NCBI RefSeq assembly: GCF_015356825.1
Contig: NZ_JAACYW010000097.1
Coordinates: 1-35,619 of the forward strand
Reading direction: 5' to 3'
Source: Catenulispora rubra
Lineage (GTDB): Bacteria > Actinomycetota > Actinomycetes > Streptomycetales > Catenulisporaceae
Length of the DNA: 35,619 nucleotides
Below are positions 1 to 7,816 of this stretch, piece after piece; position 1 is the first letter of the stretch, and each line of letters opens with the position of its first letter. The translations under genes and the position numbers were made by a program. Under the pieces are notes generated by a model that made no database searches, was not told the origin of the DNA, and saw only the letters and a list, made by a program, of their open reading frames with translations.

Positions 1-48
1 GTGCAGCTCCGCCGGGGTACCGAACTTTCGCAGCCACACCGCGCGCAT
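1..48 (-). CDS. Quinone oxidoreductase / zinc-type alcohol dehydrogenase-like protein, N-terminal fragment
   Basis: Only the first 16 codons lie in the window; the gene continues beyond the left edge. They read MRAVWLRKFGTPAELH, which resembles the opening strand of medium-chain NADPH:quinone reductases (M-[KR]-A-x-x-x-x-x-F-G-x-P-x-x-L). The start is supported by an AGGAGG ribosome-binding site 7 nt upstream on the minus strand. The family reduces quinones or enones with NADPH in the cytoplasm. The assignment rests on 16 residues, so the family is likely but not proven and the substrate is unknown. Confidence 0.55.
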   Translation of the reverse strand, partial: MRAVWLRKFGTPAELH

Positions 49-63
49 GGGCGTTCCTCCTGG

Positions 64-104
64 TCTCGGGCTGTCTCGGGCTGTCTCGGGCTGGTCTCGG
101 GCTG
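64..104. repeat. Short tandem repeat, four copies of TCTCGGGCTG
   Basis: Copies lie at 64-73, 74-83, 84-93 and 95-104, the last offset by one G. The array is just upstream of the oxidoreductase start on the minus strand. A small GGCCCG-gtt-CGGGCC inverted repeat follows at 110-124. The array probably varies by slippage; no function can be assigned. Confidence 0.8.
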
Positions 105-210
105 GTCGGGGCCCGGTTCGGGCCGCGTCCCCACACGATCGTCGCCGAGCGCGGCGCCCGCCGGATCCGGCCCGGGGCGGCACCGGTATGAGACTTTCGT
201 CCTAAGACTG

Positions 211-245
211 CTGACAGCTCCTGCTAGCGGCGCTAGCATGGAGGC
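211..245 (+). promoter_or_regulatory. Probable leaderless promoter of the antitoxin-toxin pair
   Basis: A -35-like CTGACA (211-216), a 17-bp spacer and a -10-like TAGCAT (234-239) precede the ATG at 246 by 6 nt. Transcription would begin at or next to the A of the start codon. The GGAGG at 240-244 is only one base from the ATG, too close to act as a normal ribosome-binding site, which favours leaderless translation. Confidence 0.6.
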
Positions 246-467
246 ATGGGCAACCAACAGTTGAACGCACGCGTCCCCGACGCGATCGCCGAGGCCGCCC
301 GCGCCGCCGCCGCGGACGCCGGCGTGAACCTCGGCGAGTACCTGACCCGGCTGATCGACGCCGACACCCGGGGCCGCCGCGCGGTCTTCGACTCGGTCTT
401 CGACCAGTTCGTCCAGGACGCCAAGGCCTCCGGCGCGTTCGGCGACGACCTCATGCCGGCCGCGTGA
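246..467 (+). CDS. Ribbon-helix-helix-like antitoxin
   Basis: A 73-residue acidic protein. Residues about 4-12 (QQLNARVPD) can form the DNA-contacting beta strand and residues 13-40 two helices, the layout of the MetJ/Arc ribbon-helix-helix fold. The acidic C-terminal tail (about 41-73) would be the toxin-binding part. Its stop codon overlaps the next gene's start (GTGA, 464-467), so the two are translationally coupled, antitoxin first as in most type II systems. By analogy it would repress its own promoter and neutralise the downstream Doc-like protein. The fold is inferred from pattern; no DNA-contact residues can be proven. Confidence 0.6.
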   Translation: MGNQQLNARVPDAIAEAARAAAADAGVNLGEYLTRLIDADTRGRRAVFDSVFDQFVQDAKASGAFGDDLMPAA

Positions 468-853
468 GCCCAGAGCCGACCCCCGATCACCCGATCGACA
501 TAGCCTGGCTGCTCGACGCCGCCCAACGCCTCCCCGGCGACCCCGCGGTCGTGGACTACGGCGCGCTCTTCGCCGCCCTGGCCCGCGCCGAAGCCGTGGT
601 CCTGGGCCGCCGCGTGTACGAACGCCCACACCACCAGGCCGCCGCGATGCTGCACCAACTCGCCCGCGTCCCGGCCCTGGAGAACGCCAACCGCCTGTTC
701 GCCGCCGCGACCGCCGTGGCGTACCTGGCCGCCTGCGGACTCCAGGTGCTGCCGGACGTGCGCGAGGCGGCCCGGCTCGCGGGGGACGCGGCCGAGGGGA
801 CGCTGGATGTCGGGGCGATTTCGTGGGTGCTGCGGAACTGGACTAAGGATTAG
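464..853 (+). CDS. Doc/Fic-like toxin-antitoxin toxin with degenerate active-site motif
   Basis: A 129-residue protein, close to the size of Doc (about 126). The stretch after ALARAEAVVLGR, with HHQAAAMLHQLARVPALENANRL, follows the helical core of Fic/Doc folds. The signature HxFx[DN][AG]N[KG]R aligns with P70-A-L72-E-N74-A75-N76-R77-L78, so the catalytic His is Pro and the final Arg is Leu, while the central N-A-N is kept. Canonical Doc phosphorylates EF-Tu using that His. This protein is therefore either a divergent or inactive relative, or acts differently. From memory, similar short proteins in streptomycetes are annotated as fic-family toxin components, so the loss may be family-wide. 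The GTG start overlaps the antitoxin stop by 4 nt. Confidence 0.6.
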   Translation: MSPEPTPDHPIDIAWLLDAAQRLPGDPAVVDYGALFAALARAEAVVLGRRVYERPHHQAAAMLHQLARVPALENANRLFAAATAVAYLAACGLQVLPDVREAARLAGDAAEGTLDVGAISWVLRNWTKD

Positions 854-970
854 CTCGGACGAGCACCCGGCCTAGGTGGACTAAGCCGGAGCAACTGGCC
901 GCCGAGCCGAACCAGCCCGGCGGTGTTCCTCGTAGCCCACGCTCGAACGAACCCCAAGCTCGCCGAAGCC

Positions 971-2308
971 CTAAAGCACCGGCAAGTACCGGTTCAGCTC
1001 AAAAGGCGTCACCTGGTGCCGGTAGTCCAGCCACTCAGCCCGCTTGTTCCGCAGGAAGAAGTCGAAGACGTGCTCGCCGAGCGTCTCGGCGACCAGCTCG
1101 CTCTCCTCCATGCGGGAGATGGCCTCGGACAGGGACGACGGCAGGGTCTCGATGCCCAGCGCGCGCCGCTCGCCGTCGGTGAGGGTCCAGATGTTGTCCT
1201 CGGCGCCGGCCGGGAGTTCGTAGCCCTCCTCGACGCCCTTCAGGCCGGCGGCGAGCATCACCGCGAAGGCGAGGTAGGGGTTGCAGGCCGAGTCCAGGGA
1301 GCGGACCTCGACGCGGCTGGACTGCGACTTGGAGGGCTTGTACATCGGGACGCGGACCAGGGCCGAGCGGTTGTTGTGGCCCCAGCTGATGTAGCTGGGG
1401 GCTTCGCCGCCGCTGAAGAGGCGCTTGTAGCTGTTCACGAACTGGTTGGTGACGGCCGTGAACTCGCTGGCGTGGTGCAGGAGGCCGGCGATGAAGCTGC
1501 GGCCGGTCTTGGACAGGCTGTACTCCGCGCCGGGCTCGTGGAAGGCGTTGCGGTCGCCCTCGAACAGCGACAGGTGCGTGTGCATGCCGCTGCCGGGGTG
1601 CTCGGCCAGCGGCTTGGGCATGAAAGAGGCGTAGACGTTCTGCTCCAGCGCCACCTCCTTCATCACGTGCCGGAAGGTCATGATGTTGTCCGCCGTGCTC
1701 AGCGCGTCGGCGTAGCGCAGGTCGATCTCCTGCTGGCCCGGGCCGCCCTCGTGGTGGCTGAACTCCACCGAGATGCCCATCGACTCCAGGTGGGTGATGG
1801 CCTGGCGGCGGAAGTCGTGGCCGACGCCGTGCGGGGTCAGGTCGAAGTAGCCGGAGTGGTCCACCGGCTCCGGGGCCTTGCCCGGCTTGGGCTGGCCCTC
1901 GAACAGGTAGAACTCGATCTCGGGGTGCGTGTAGAAGGTGAACCCGCGCTCGGCCGCCTTGGCCAGCGTGCGCTTGAGCACCCACCGGGGGTCGGCGTAG
2001 CTCGGCGCCCCGTCCGGCATCAGGATGTCGCAGAACATGCGCGCCGTGCCCGGGGACTCCGCGCGCCAGGGCAGGATCTGGAACGTCGCGGGATCGGGCT
2101 TGGCCAGCATGTCGGACTCGGCCACCCGGGCGAAGCCCTCGATGGACGAGCCGTCGAATCCGATGCCCTCGCTGAACGCCTGTTCAAGCTCCGCCGGGGC
2201 GATCGCCACAGATTTCAGGAAGCCCAGGACGTCGGTGAACCATAGGCGCACGAAGCGGATGTCCCGCTCTTCGAGGGTGCGGAGTACGAACTCCTGCTGA
2301 CGTTCCAT
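971..2308 (-). CDS. glnA2: Glutamine synthetase-like protein, GlnA2 type
   Basis: A 445-residue class I glutamine synthetase family enzyme, matching the length of actinobacterial GlnA2 (about 446). The N-terminal beta-grasp domain begins MERQQEFVLRTLEERDIRF, with FDGSSIEGF at 51-59. The catalytic domain shows GQQEIDLRY, the GSGMHTH metal/glutamate motif and NNRSALVR. The C-terminus lacks the NLYDLP-type tyrosine adenylylation site of GlnA1, so GlnE control is unlikely. ATG 2308 is chosen because it matches the family N-terminus; GTG 2314 is in frame. A CATACT hexamer lies 6 nt upstream. In Streptomyces coelicolor, GlnA2 is reported to glutamylate polyamines rather than ammonia, so that is a real alternative to glutamine synthesis. 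The preceding monooxygenase gene ends 34 nt upstream. Confidence 0.9.
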   Translation of the reverse strand: MERQQEFVLRTLEERDIRFVRLWFTDVLGFLKSVAIAPAELEQAFSEGIGFDGSSIEGFARVAESDMLAKPDPATFQILPWRAESPGTARMFCDILMPDGAPSYADPRWVLKRTLAKAAERGFTFYTHPEIEFYLFEGQPKPGKAPEPVDHSGYFDLTPHGVGHDFRRQAITHLESMGISVEFSHHEGGPGQQEIDLRYADALSTADNIMTFRHVMKEVALEQNVYASFMPKPLAEHPGSGMHTHLSLFEGDRNAFHEPGAEYSLSKTGRSFIAGLLHHASEFTAVTNQFVNSYKRLFSGGEAPSYISWGHNNRSALVRVPMYKPSKSQSSRVEVRSLDSACNPYLAFAVMLAAGLKGVEEGYELPAGAEDNIWTLTDGERRALGIETLPSSLSEAISRMEESELVAETLGEHVFDFFLRNKRAEWLDYRHQVTPFELNRYLPVL

Positions 2309-2342
2309 GAGCACAGTATGAACGAGGTGCGTTTCGGTGTGA

Positions 2343-3821
2343 TTACGGCGCTAAGAAGTCCCGCGCGCGAGGACGGTTCGTGGCCATGCGGTAACGGAAG
2401 GAGCGCAGCGGCCAGTTGTTGATGACGCGCCCGCCTGCGGTCTTGTACCAGGACGTGCAGCCACCCTCCCACGCGGTGCGCGCCAGCAGCCTGCGCATGG
2501 TCGCGTCGTACTCCGCCAGCGCCTCCTCGGCCACCTCGACGTGCCCGCCGCGGGCCGCGCGCAGCCAGCGCATGATGTACCGCACCTGCGACTCGATCAT
2601 GTAGACCACCGAGTTGTGGCCGAGGTTCGTGGTCGGTCCGTAGAGCAGGAACATGTTCGGGAACTCCGGGACGGCCATGCCGAGGTACGCGCTGGCGCCT
2701 TCCCGCCAGCGGTCGTGGAGCCGCGCGCCGCCGCGCCCGACGATGTCGATCGGCGCCAGGAACTCGGTGGCCCGGAACCCGGTGCCGTAGATGAGCACCG
2801 CTGCGTCACGCTCACGGCCGTCTGCGGTACGCACCCCGCTGGAGGTCACCTCCGTCACCGGCTCGGTGACGACCTCCACGTTGTCCCGCGCCAGCGCCGG
2901 ATACCAGTCGTCCGAGATCAGGATGCGTTTGCAGCCGATCGGGAAGTCCGGCGTGAGCTTGGCGCGCAGCTCCGCGTCGTCGGGGATCTGCTTGTGCATA
3001 TGGCGCGTGGAGAACCTCTGCACGCCGCGTCCTAGTGCGCTCCCCGCTATAGCGGAATACAGCAGAGCCTCTCCAACGACCGTATACATGAACCCGCGCA
3101 TCGCCAGGCGCAGACCCGGCACCCTTCGGAACGCCCAGCGGGCCGCCGTCCCGAAGGCGTAGTCGTACTTGGGGATCACCCAGTTCGCGGACCGCTGGAA
3201 CACATAGAGGCGGCGCGCATGGGAGGCGATCTCAGGGACGAACTGCACGGCCGACGGACCGGTCCCGATGACGGCCACGTCCCGGCCGGCGAACGCCTCC
3301 GGCGGCCACGCCGGATCCCACCGCGCCGAGTGGAACGCCGCCCCCTCGAACGCCTCCCGCCCCGGCACAGAGGGGTGCCGCGGCCTGTTGAGCTGTCCCA
3401 CGCCGCACACCAACACCCGGGCCGTGTACTCGGACCCCGAGGCGTCCCGGAGCCGCCACAGCCCCTCCTGCGCCTCCCATTGCGCGGAGACGATCTCGGT
3501 GTCGAGGTGCAGATGTGGTCCGAGTTTCCAACGCCTCACACAGCGGTGCAGGTAGTCGAGGATCTCCTCCTGCTTGGGATAGGCGCGGGTCCATCCGGAG
3601 TAACGCGCGAAGGAGTACGAGTACAGGTGCGACGGGACGTCGCAGCCGCAGCCCGGGTACACGTTGTCCCGCCAGACCCCGCCGACGTCCGAGCCCTTGT
3701 CGAACACGACGAAATCCCGAACGCCGTCGCGCTTCAACTGGATCGCCATACACAGCCCGGAAAACCCGGCACCGATGATTGCCACTCGATGTGCAACCTG
3801 ATGCCTACTCCCGGTCGTCAT
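2343..3821 (-). CDS. Flavin-containing monooxygenase, Baeyer-Villiger type
   Basis: A 492-residue flavoprotein. The FAD-binding Rossmann motif is G17-A-G-F-S-G22 and the NADPH-binding one is G186-T-G188-P-S-A191. Between them lies the Baeyer-Villiger fingerprint FxGxxxHxxxW[PD], with F158, G160, H164, W168 and D169. The YPGCGCDVPSHLYSYSF segment is typical of this class. Such enzymes insert oxygen next to ketones or oxidise heteroatoms using NADPH and O2; the substrate cannot be read from sequence. It starts with ATG and VAIIGAG follows within 20 residues. It is on the same strand as glnA2 with a 34-nt gap to that gene's ATG, so co-transcription is possible. Confidence 0.88.
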   Translation of the reverse strand: MTTGSRHQVAHRVAIIGAGFSGLCMAIQLKRDGVRDFVVFDKGSDVGGVWRDNVYPGCGCDVPSHLYSYSFARYSGWTRAYPKQEEILDYLHRCVRRWKLGPHLHLDTEIVSAQWEAQEGLWRLRDASGSEYTARVLVCGVGQLNRPRHPSVPGREAFEGAAFHSARWDPAWPPEAFAGRDVAVIGTGPSAVQFVPEIASHARRLYVFQRSANWVIPKYDYAFGTAARWAFRRVPGLRLAMRGFMYTVVGEALLYSAIAGSALGRGVQRFSTRHMHKQIPDDAELRAKLTPDFPIGCKRILISDDWYPALARDNVEVVTEPVTEVTSSGVRTADGRERDAAVLIYGTGFRATEFLAPIDIVGRGGARLHDRWREGASAYLGMAVPEFPNMFLLYGPTTNLGHNSVVYMIESQVRYIMRWLRAARGGHVEVAEEALAEYDATMRRLLARTAWEGGCTSWYKTAGGRVINNWPLRSFRYRMATNRPRARDFLAP

Positions 3822-4030
3822 GTAGTGAGTAGACCGCCATACCGACGCCGCGTCGACATGGCGGCTCGTGCCGTACTCCGATACCCGCCCAGCAAAGCGG
3901 AACAGATCCGGACAGAACCGGACAGGATCCGGTCACACCGGGTATTCGCGAGGAAACTCTGAAGATCTTTGCCGAAAAACTCTCCGGAACCCCTCGCCAA
4001 GCGTTGTTGAACGGAGAATAATCCTGCAAC

Positions 4031-4064
4031 GAGACCTCATCGTCCCCCCGTGCGATGGGGTCTC
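4031..4064. promoter_or_regulatory. Hairpin 1 of a twin-hairpin element upstream of nadE
   Basis: Arms 4031-4042 and 4053-4064 form a 12-bp stem with a single G-T(U) pair. The 10-nt loop is TCCCCCCGTG (4043-4052). The next hairpin has exactly the same loop but a different stem. The element lies in the 396-bp gap between the divergent monooxygenase and nadE genes; the rest of that gap (3822-4030, 4106-4179) shows no gene. Confidence 0.75.
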
Positions 4065-4071
4065 CCATCCC

Positions 4072-4105
4072 GAGGCCTCACCGTCCCCCCGTGCGGTGAG
4101 GCCTC
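4072..4105. promoter_or_regulatory. Hairpin 2 of a twin-hairpin element upstream of nadE
   Basis: Arms 4072-4083 and 4094-4105 are perfectly complementary over 12 bp around the loop TCCCCCCGTG (4084-4093). Equal stem lengths, identical loops and different stem sequences suggest that structure plus loop are selected. It could be a tandem terminator, a protein-binding site, or part of an RNA. Each loop contains CCCCGT, complementary to the ACGGGG just before nadE (4200-4205). Confidence 0.8.
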
Positions 4106-4179
4106 GGACCTTTTCCGGGTCCCGGTCGATCCCCGCGAAGCTTCCGCGCATCCGGCGTGGAACCTGTGTGCACCCCCCC

Positions 4180-4217
4180 TTAACGTCACCTCGACGAGAA
4201 CGGGGTAGCCTGTTCCC
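4180..4217 (+). promoter_or_regulatory. Probable leaderless promoter of nadE
   Basis: TAGCCT (4206-4211) is followed by 6 nt and then the nadE ATG (4218). A weak -35-like TTAACG lies at 4180-4185 with a long 20-bp spacer. No good ribosome-binding site precedes the ATG, so initiation on a leaderless message is likely. Confidence 0.5.
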
Positions 4218-6014
4218 ATGACCACCAGCTCCGTCCCGACCTCGCGGCTGCGCATCGCCCTGGCGCAGCTCAACACCTCCGTCGGCGACATCGCCGGCAA
4301 CTGCGACAAGATCGTGGAGTGGACCGGCCGTGCGGCCGCCGCCGGCGCCGACGTCGTCGCCTTCCCCGAGATGGCCGTGGTCGGCTACCAGGTCGACGAC
4401 CTGGCGCTGCGGTCCTCGTTCGTCACCGCCTCGCAGGCCGCGCTGGCCGCGCTGGCCGGCCGGCTGGCCGAGGCCGGGCACGGCGACGTGGTCGCGGTCG
4501 TCGGCTACCTGGACGGCAGCGACCGGGTCGAGCGCCGCACCGGCCGCCCGGCCGGCTCCCCGCAGGACGCGATGGCCGTGCTGTACCAGGGCCGGGTGAT
4601 CGCCCGCTCGACCAAGCACCACCTGCCGAACTACGGCGTCTTCGACGAGTTCCGCTACTTCGTGCCCGGCGACACGCTGCCGGTGGTGCGGGTGCGCGGG
4701 GTGGACGTGGCGATCGTGATCTGCGAGGACCTGTGGCAGGACGGCGGCCCGGTCAGCGCCGCGCGCGACGCCGGCGCCGGGTTCCTGCTGTCGATCAACG
4801 CCTCGCCCTACGAGCTGAACAAGGACGACGCGCGCCTGGAGCTGGTCCGGCGCCGGGCCGCCGAGGCCGGCTGCGGGCTGGCCTACGTCAACCAGGTCGG
4901 CGGCCAGGACGAGCTGGTCTTCGACGGCGACTCGGTGGTGGTGGACGCCGGCGGCGAGATCGTGGCGCGCGGCGGCCAGTTCACCGAGGAGCTGCTGACC
5001 TTCGACCTGGACCTGCCGACCGCCGAGGGCCTGCCGCCGACCACCCCGGTCGCCGACGGGATGACCGTGGACCACGTCCTGGTCTCCGCCGAGCCGGCCC
5101 CGGCGCGCGAGCCGATCGCGGCCCCGATCAGCGAACGGCTGCCCGACGAGGCCGAGATCTGGGGCGCGCTGGTCCTGGGGCTGCGCGACTACGTCCGCAA
5201 GAACGGCTTCCGCTCGGTGGTGATCGCGCTGTCCGGCGGCATCGACTCGGCGCTGAGCACGGCGATCGCCTGCGACGCCATCGGCGCGGAGAACGTGTAC
5301 TGCTACTCGATGCCCTCGAAGTACTCCTCGGAGCACTCCAAGGGCGACGCCGCCGAGATGGCCCGGCGCACCGGCGTGCACTTCGGCACCGTGCCGATCG
5401 AGCCGATGGTGAAGGCGTTCCTGGCCACCGTCGGCGAGGCGGTGACCCCGCTGACCGGCCTGGCCGAGGAGAACCTGCAGGCCCGGGTCCGCGGCACCAC
5501 GCTGATGGCGCTGTCCAACCAGCATGGGCACCTGGTGCTGGCCAACGGCAACAAGAGCGAGCTCGCGGTGGGCTACTCGACGCTGTACGGCGACGCGGTC
5601 GGCGGCTACGCCCCGCTGAAGGACCTGTTCAAGGTGCGCGTCTGGGAGCTGGCCCGCTGGCGCAACAAGGCGGCGGCCGAGCGCGGCGAGGTGCCGCCGA
5701 TCCCGGAGAACTCGATCGAGAAGCCGCCGTCGGCCGAGCTGCGCCCGGGCCAGCTGGACACCGACTCGCTGCCGGACTACCCGGTGCTGGATCGGATGCT
5801 GGACCTGTACGTCGAGCAGGACCAGGGCCGCGACGCGCTGGTCGCCGCCGGCTTCGACGAGGCGCTGGTGGACAAGACGCTGCGGCTGGTGGACCTGGCC
5901 GAGTACAAGCGGCGGCAGTACCCGCCGGGGACGAAGATCACGTCGAAGGCGTTCGGGCGCGACCGGCGGCTGCCGATCACGAACGCGTGGCGGGAGCGGT
6001 CGCTGCGGGATTGA
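4218..6014 (+). CDS. nadE: Glutamine-dependent NAD+ synthetase
   Basis: A 598-residue two-domain enzyme performing the last step of NAD synthesis: nicotinate adenine dinucleotide + ATP + glutamine to NAD. The N-terminal nitrilase-type glutaminase (about 10-270) has the triad Glu51 (FPEMAV), Lys133 (STKHHLPNYG) and Cys169 (VICEDLW). The C-terminal synthetase carries the ATP-pyrophosphatase P-loop S339-G-G-I-D-S344 and the conserved EKPPSAELRPGQ segment. Length and both sites are intact, so it should use glutamine and channel ammonia. The product is cytoplasmic. It sits between the twin hairpins and a small NAD(P)-binding protein gene 67 bp downstream on the same strand. Confidence 0.96.
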   Translation: MTTSSVPTSRLRIALAQLNTSVGDIAGNCDKIVEWTGRAAAAGADVVAFPEMAVVGYQVDDLALRSSFVTASQAALAALAGRLAEAGHGDVVAVVGYLDGSDRVERRTGRPAGSPQDAMAVLYQGRVIARSTKHHLPNYGVFDEFRYFVPGDTLPVVRVRGVDVAIVICEDLWQDGGPVSAARDAGAGFLLSINASPYELNKDDARLELVRRRAAEAGCGLAYVNQVGGQDELVFDGDSVVVDAGGEIVARGGQFTEELLTFDLDLPTAEGLPPTTPVADGMTVDHVLVSAEPAPAREPIAAPISERLPDEAEIWGALVLGLRDYVRKNGFRSVVIALSGGIDSALSTAIACDAIGAENVYCYSMPSKYSSEHSKGDAAEMARRTGVHFGTVPIEPMVKAFLATVGEAVTPLTGLAEENLQARVRGTTLMALSNQHGHLVLANGNKSELAVGYSTLYGDAVGGYAPLKDLFKVRVWELARWRNKAAAERGEVPPIPENSIEKPPSAELRPGQLDTDSLPDYPVLDRMLDLYVEQDQGRDALVAAGFDEALVDKTLRLVDLAEYKRRQYPPGTKITSKAFGRDRRLPITNAWRERSLRD

Positions 6015-6081
6015 TGAGCGGAGCAAGGCTCGCGGGCTGAGCGCGCCCCGGCGGGGTAGAGGACACGGCGAGGAGGCCGAC

Positions 6082-6861
6082 ATGATCCTGGTGACCGGAG
6101 CGAGCGGCACGCTGGGCCGGACGCTCGTCCCGACCCTGACCCGGCGCGGGGCGGACGTGCGCGCCCTGAGCCGCCGGACGCGCGGCAGCAGCGGTCCGGG
6201 AGGCCCCGGCTCGTTCCAGTGGGTGGTCGGGGACCTGGCCGGCGGCGCCGGGCTGGACGAGGCGGTGGACGGGATCGACGTGATCGTGCACGCCGCCTCC
6301 AACACCCGCGGGCAGGGCAGGGGCGACACCGACGCGGTCTGGCGGCTCCTGGAGGCCGCCAAGCGCGGCGGGCGGCGGCCGCACCTGGTGTACATCTCGA
6401 TCGTCGGCGTCGACCGGATCCCGTTCGGCTACTACCGGGTCAAGCACGAGGTCGAGCAGGCGATCGAGGCGAGCGGGCTGCCGCACACGATCCAGCGCAC
6501 CACGCAGTGGTTCCAGCTGCTCGACATGTTCCTGACGCTGGCCGCCAAGTCCCCGGTGGTCCCGGTGCCGGCGGCGCCGTTCCAGCCGCTGGACGCCGCC
6601 GAGGCCGCCGTGCGCCTGGCGGACCTGGCCGGCGGCGAGCCGCTGGGGCGCGCCGAGGACATGGGCGGGCCGGAGCTGCTGGACTCCGGGGAGATCGCGC
6701 GGGCGTATCTGCGCGCGACCGGGAAGCGGCGGCTGCTGGTGCCGCTGCGCGTGCCGGGAAAGGCCGGGCGGGCCTTCCGGGCCGGGGCGCACACATGCCC
6801 TGACAGCCGGCAGGGCAAGAGCACGTGGACGGAGTACCTGGCGGGCGAGTACGGGGCCTGA
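6082..6861 (+). CDS. Atypical short-chain dehydrogenase / NmrA-like NAD(P)-binding protein
   Basis: A 259-residue Rossmann-fold protein. GASGTLG at residues 7-13 is the dinucleotide-binding loop of atypical SDRs, and YYRVK contains the YxxxK pair. YISIVGVD precedes it as in NmrA/complex-I-assembly-like family members. The sequence between strands predicts a cytoplasmic redox sensor or reductase; no substrate can be assigned. A GAGGAGG ribosome-binding site lies 5 nt before the ATG, unlike the leaderless nadE upstream. The 67-bp gap and shared orientation make a nadE operon possible. Confidence 0.8.
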   Translation: MILVTGASGTLGRTLVPTLTRRGADVRALSRRTRGSSGPGGPGSFQWVVGDLAGGAGLDEAVDGIDVIVHAASNTRGQGRGDTDAVWRLLEAAKRGGRRPHLVYISIVGVDRIPFGYYRVKHEVEQAIEASGLPHTIQRTTQWFQLLDMFLTLAAKSPVVPVPAAPFQPLDAAEAAVRLADLAGGEPLGRAEDMGGPELLDSGEIARAYLRATGKRRLLVPLRVPGKAGRAFRAGAHTCPDSRQGKSTWTEYLAGEYGA

Positions 6862-6889
6862 CGGCGCCCGCAGGCACCGTCTCAGCGTA

Positions 6890-6907
6890 CGACGGCGCCA
6901 ACCGTCG
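6890..6907. terminator. Possible bidirectional terminator hairpin
   Basis: CGACGG (6890-6895) and CCGTCG (6902-6907) can pair around a 6-nt loop, between the converging SDR and TetR genes. It is flanked by a direct repeat of GGCACCGTCTCAG at 6873-6885 and 6907-6919. There is no T-tract, as is common in high-GC actinomycetes. Confidence 0.4.
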
Positions 6908-6941
6908 GCACCGTCTCAGTGCGGGCCCTCAGAGCACGCCC

Positions 6942-7634
6942 TCAGCGCGCGCCGATACCTTCCAGAAGCGTGTCCACCAACGCCCTGACGAACGCGTCGT
7001 CCACCGGCCAGCCCGGATGCTCGGACTTCATCGCGTGCACGATCGGCCCGGCGAACATCCGCACCCCGAGCTCCACGTCCAGGTCGGCGCGCAGCTCCCC
7101 GGCGGCGATGCCGTGCCTCAGGATCATGCGAAGCAGCTCGCGCCGGGGCTCGATCGCCACCTGCTGGTACATCTGCACCAGCTCCGGATGCAGCTGCGCG
7201 GCGGCCATCACCGAGGCGTACACCAGCCCGGCCGTGTCCGCGTGCATGATCTCGGCCATGGTGTCCAGGTACTCGACGATCCGGTCGCGGGTCGAGCGGT
7301 CGTCGCTCAGGTCCGGCGGCGGGCACTCCTGCCACAGCGTGGCCATCGCGTCGACGACCAGGCTCTCCTTGTTCGGCCAGCGCCGGTAGACGGTGGCCTT
7401 GCCGACCCCGGCCCGGGTCGCGACCTGCTCCATGGACAGCGAGCCGTAGGGCACGCCCTCGCTGAGCAGTCCCAGCACCGCGTCGAGGATGGCCCGCTCG
7501 GCGGCCTCGCTGCGCGGGCGGCCGGGCCGGCGGCGGGCGTCGGGCGCGCCGGCGCACGCCGGGTCGCCGCAGGCGCCGTCCATGTGCCCGGGATGGCGCT
7601 CGTCGGGGCGGCGGCCGTCATGGGTCATCGTCAT
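6942..7634 (-). CDS. TetR-family transcriptional regulator
   Basis: A 230-residue protein. After a 40-residue arginine-rich N-terminal extension that includes CGDPAC, the TetR helix-turn-helix appears as LSMEQVATRAGVGKATVYRRW with the following NKESLVVDA, the standard TetR/AcrR layout. The C-terminal two-thirds is helical and would form the ligand-binding dimer domain. It lies downstream of a DHA2 efflux pump on the same strand (180-bp gap), so it probably represses that pump and responds to one of its substrates. The palindrome CGATACGG-N7-CCGTATCG before the pump is the likely operator. ATG 7634 is used; ATG 7628 is also possible. Confidence 0.9.
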   Translation of the reverse strand: MTMTHDGRRPDERHPGHMDGACGDPACAGAPDARRRPGRPRSEAAERAILDAVLGLLSEGVPYGSLSMEQVATRAGVGKATVYRRWPNKESLVVDAMATLWQECPPPDLSDDRSTRDRIVEYLDTMAEIMHADTAGLVYASVMAAAQLHPELVQMYQQVAIEPRRELLRMILRHGIAAGELRADLDVELGVRMFAGPIVHAMKSEHPGWPVDDAFVRALVDTLLEGIGAR

Positions 7635-7789
7635 AGCGCTCCATCATCTCCTCGATGCGGGGCCGATGGGGACAACACGGAGGAAACGGCGTTCCCGCCC
7701 GCACCGAACCGGTCCGCCGGCCGACCGCCGGACGCCCATGATCGGGCGTCACGGCGGGTCGGGTCATGTTCTTCCGTGCTGTGTTCGTC

Positions 7790-7816
7790 GTCCCGCTCGT
7801 CCCGCTCGTCCCGCTC
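7790..7816. repeat. Three tandem copies of GTCCCGCTC
   Basis: Copies at 7790-7798, 7799-7807 and 7808-7816. The third overlaps the stop codon of the efflux transporter gene. Slippage here would change the last codons or the 3' untranslated region. No function is evident. Confidence 0.75.

Noticed and set aside
853..864. GCTCG-ga-CGAGC hairpin after the toxin gene as a terminator
   Set aside because: A 2-nt loop with a 5-bp stem is sterically poor and no T-tract follows; not strong enough to list.
923..2245. Long plus-strand open frame of 440 codons
   Set aside because: It is antisense to glnA2, which has clear family motifs; the frame is open because of high GC content and shows no family features.
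3933..6395. Minus-strand open frame of 820 codons opposite nadE
   Set aside because: Compositionally biased Arg/Val/Leu/Gln/His-rich translation antisense to nadE; no domain.
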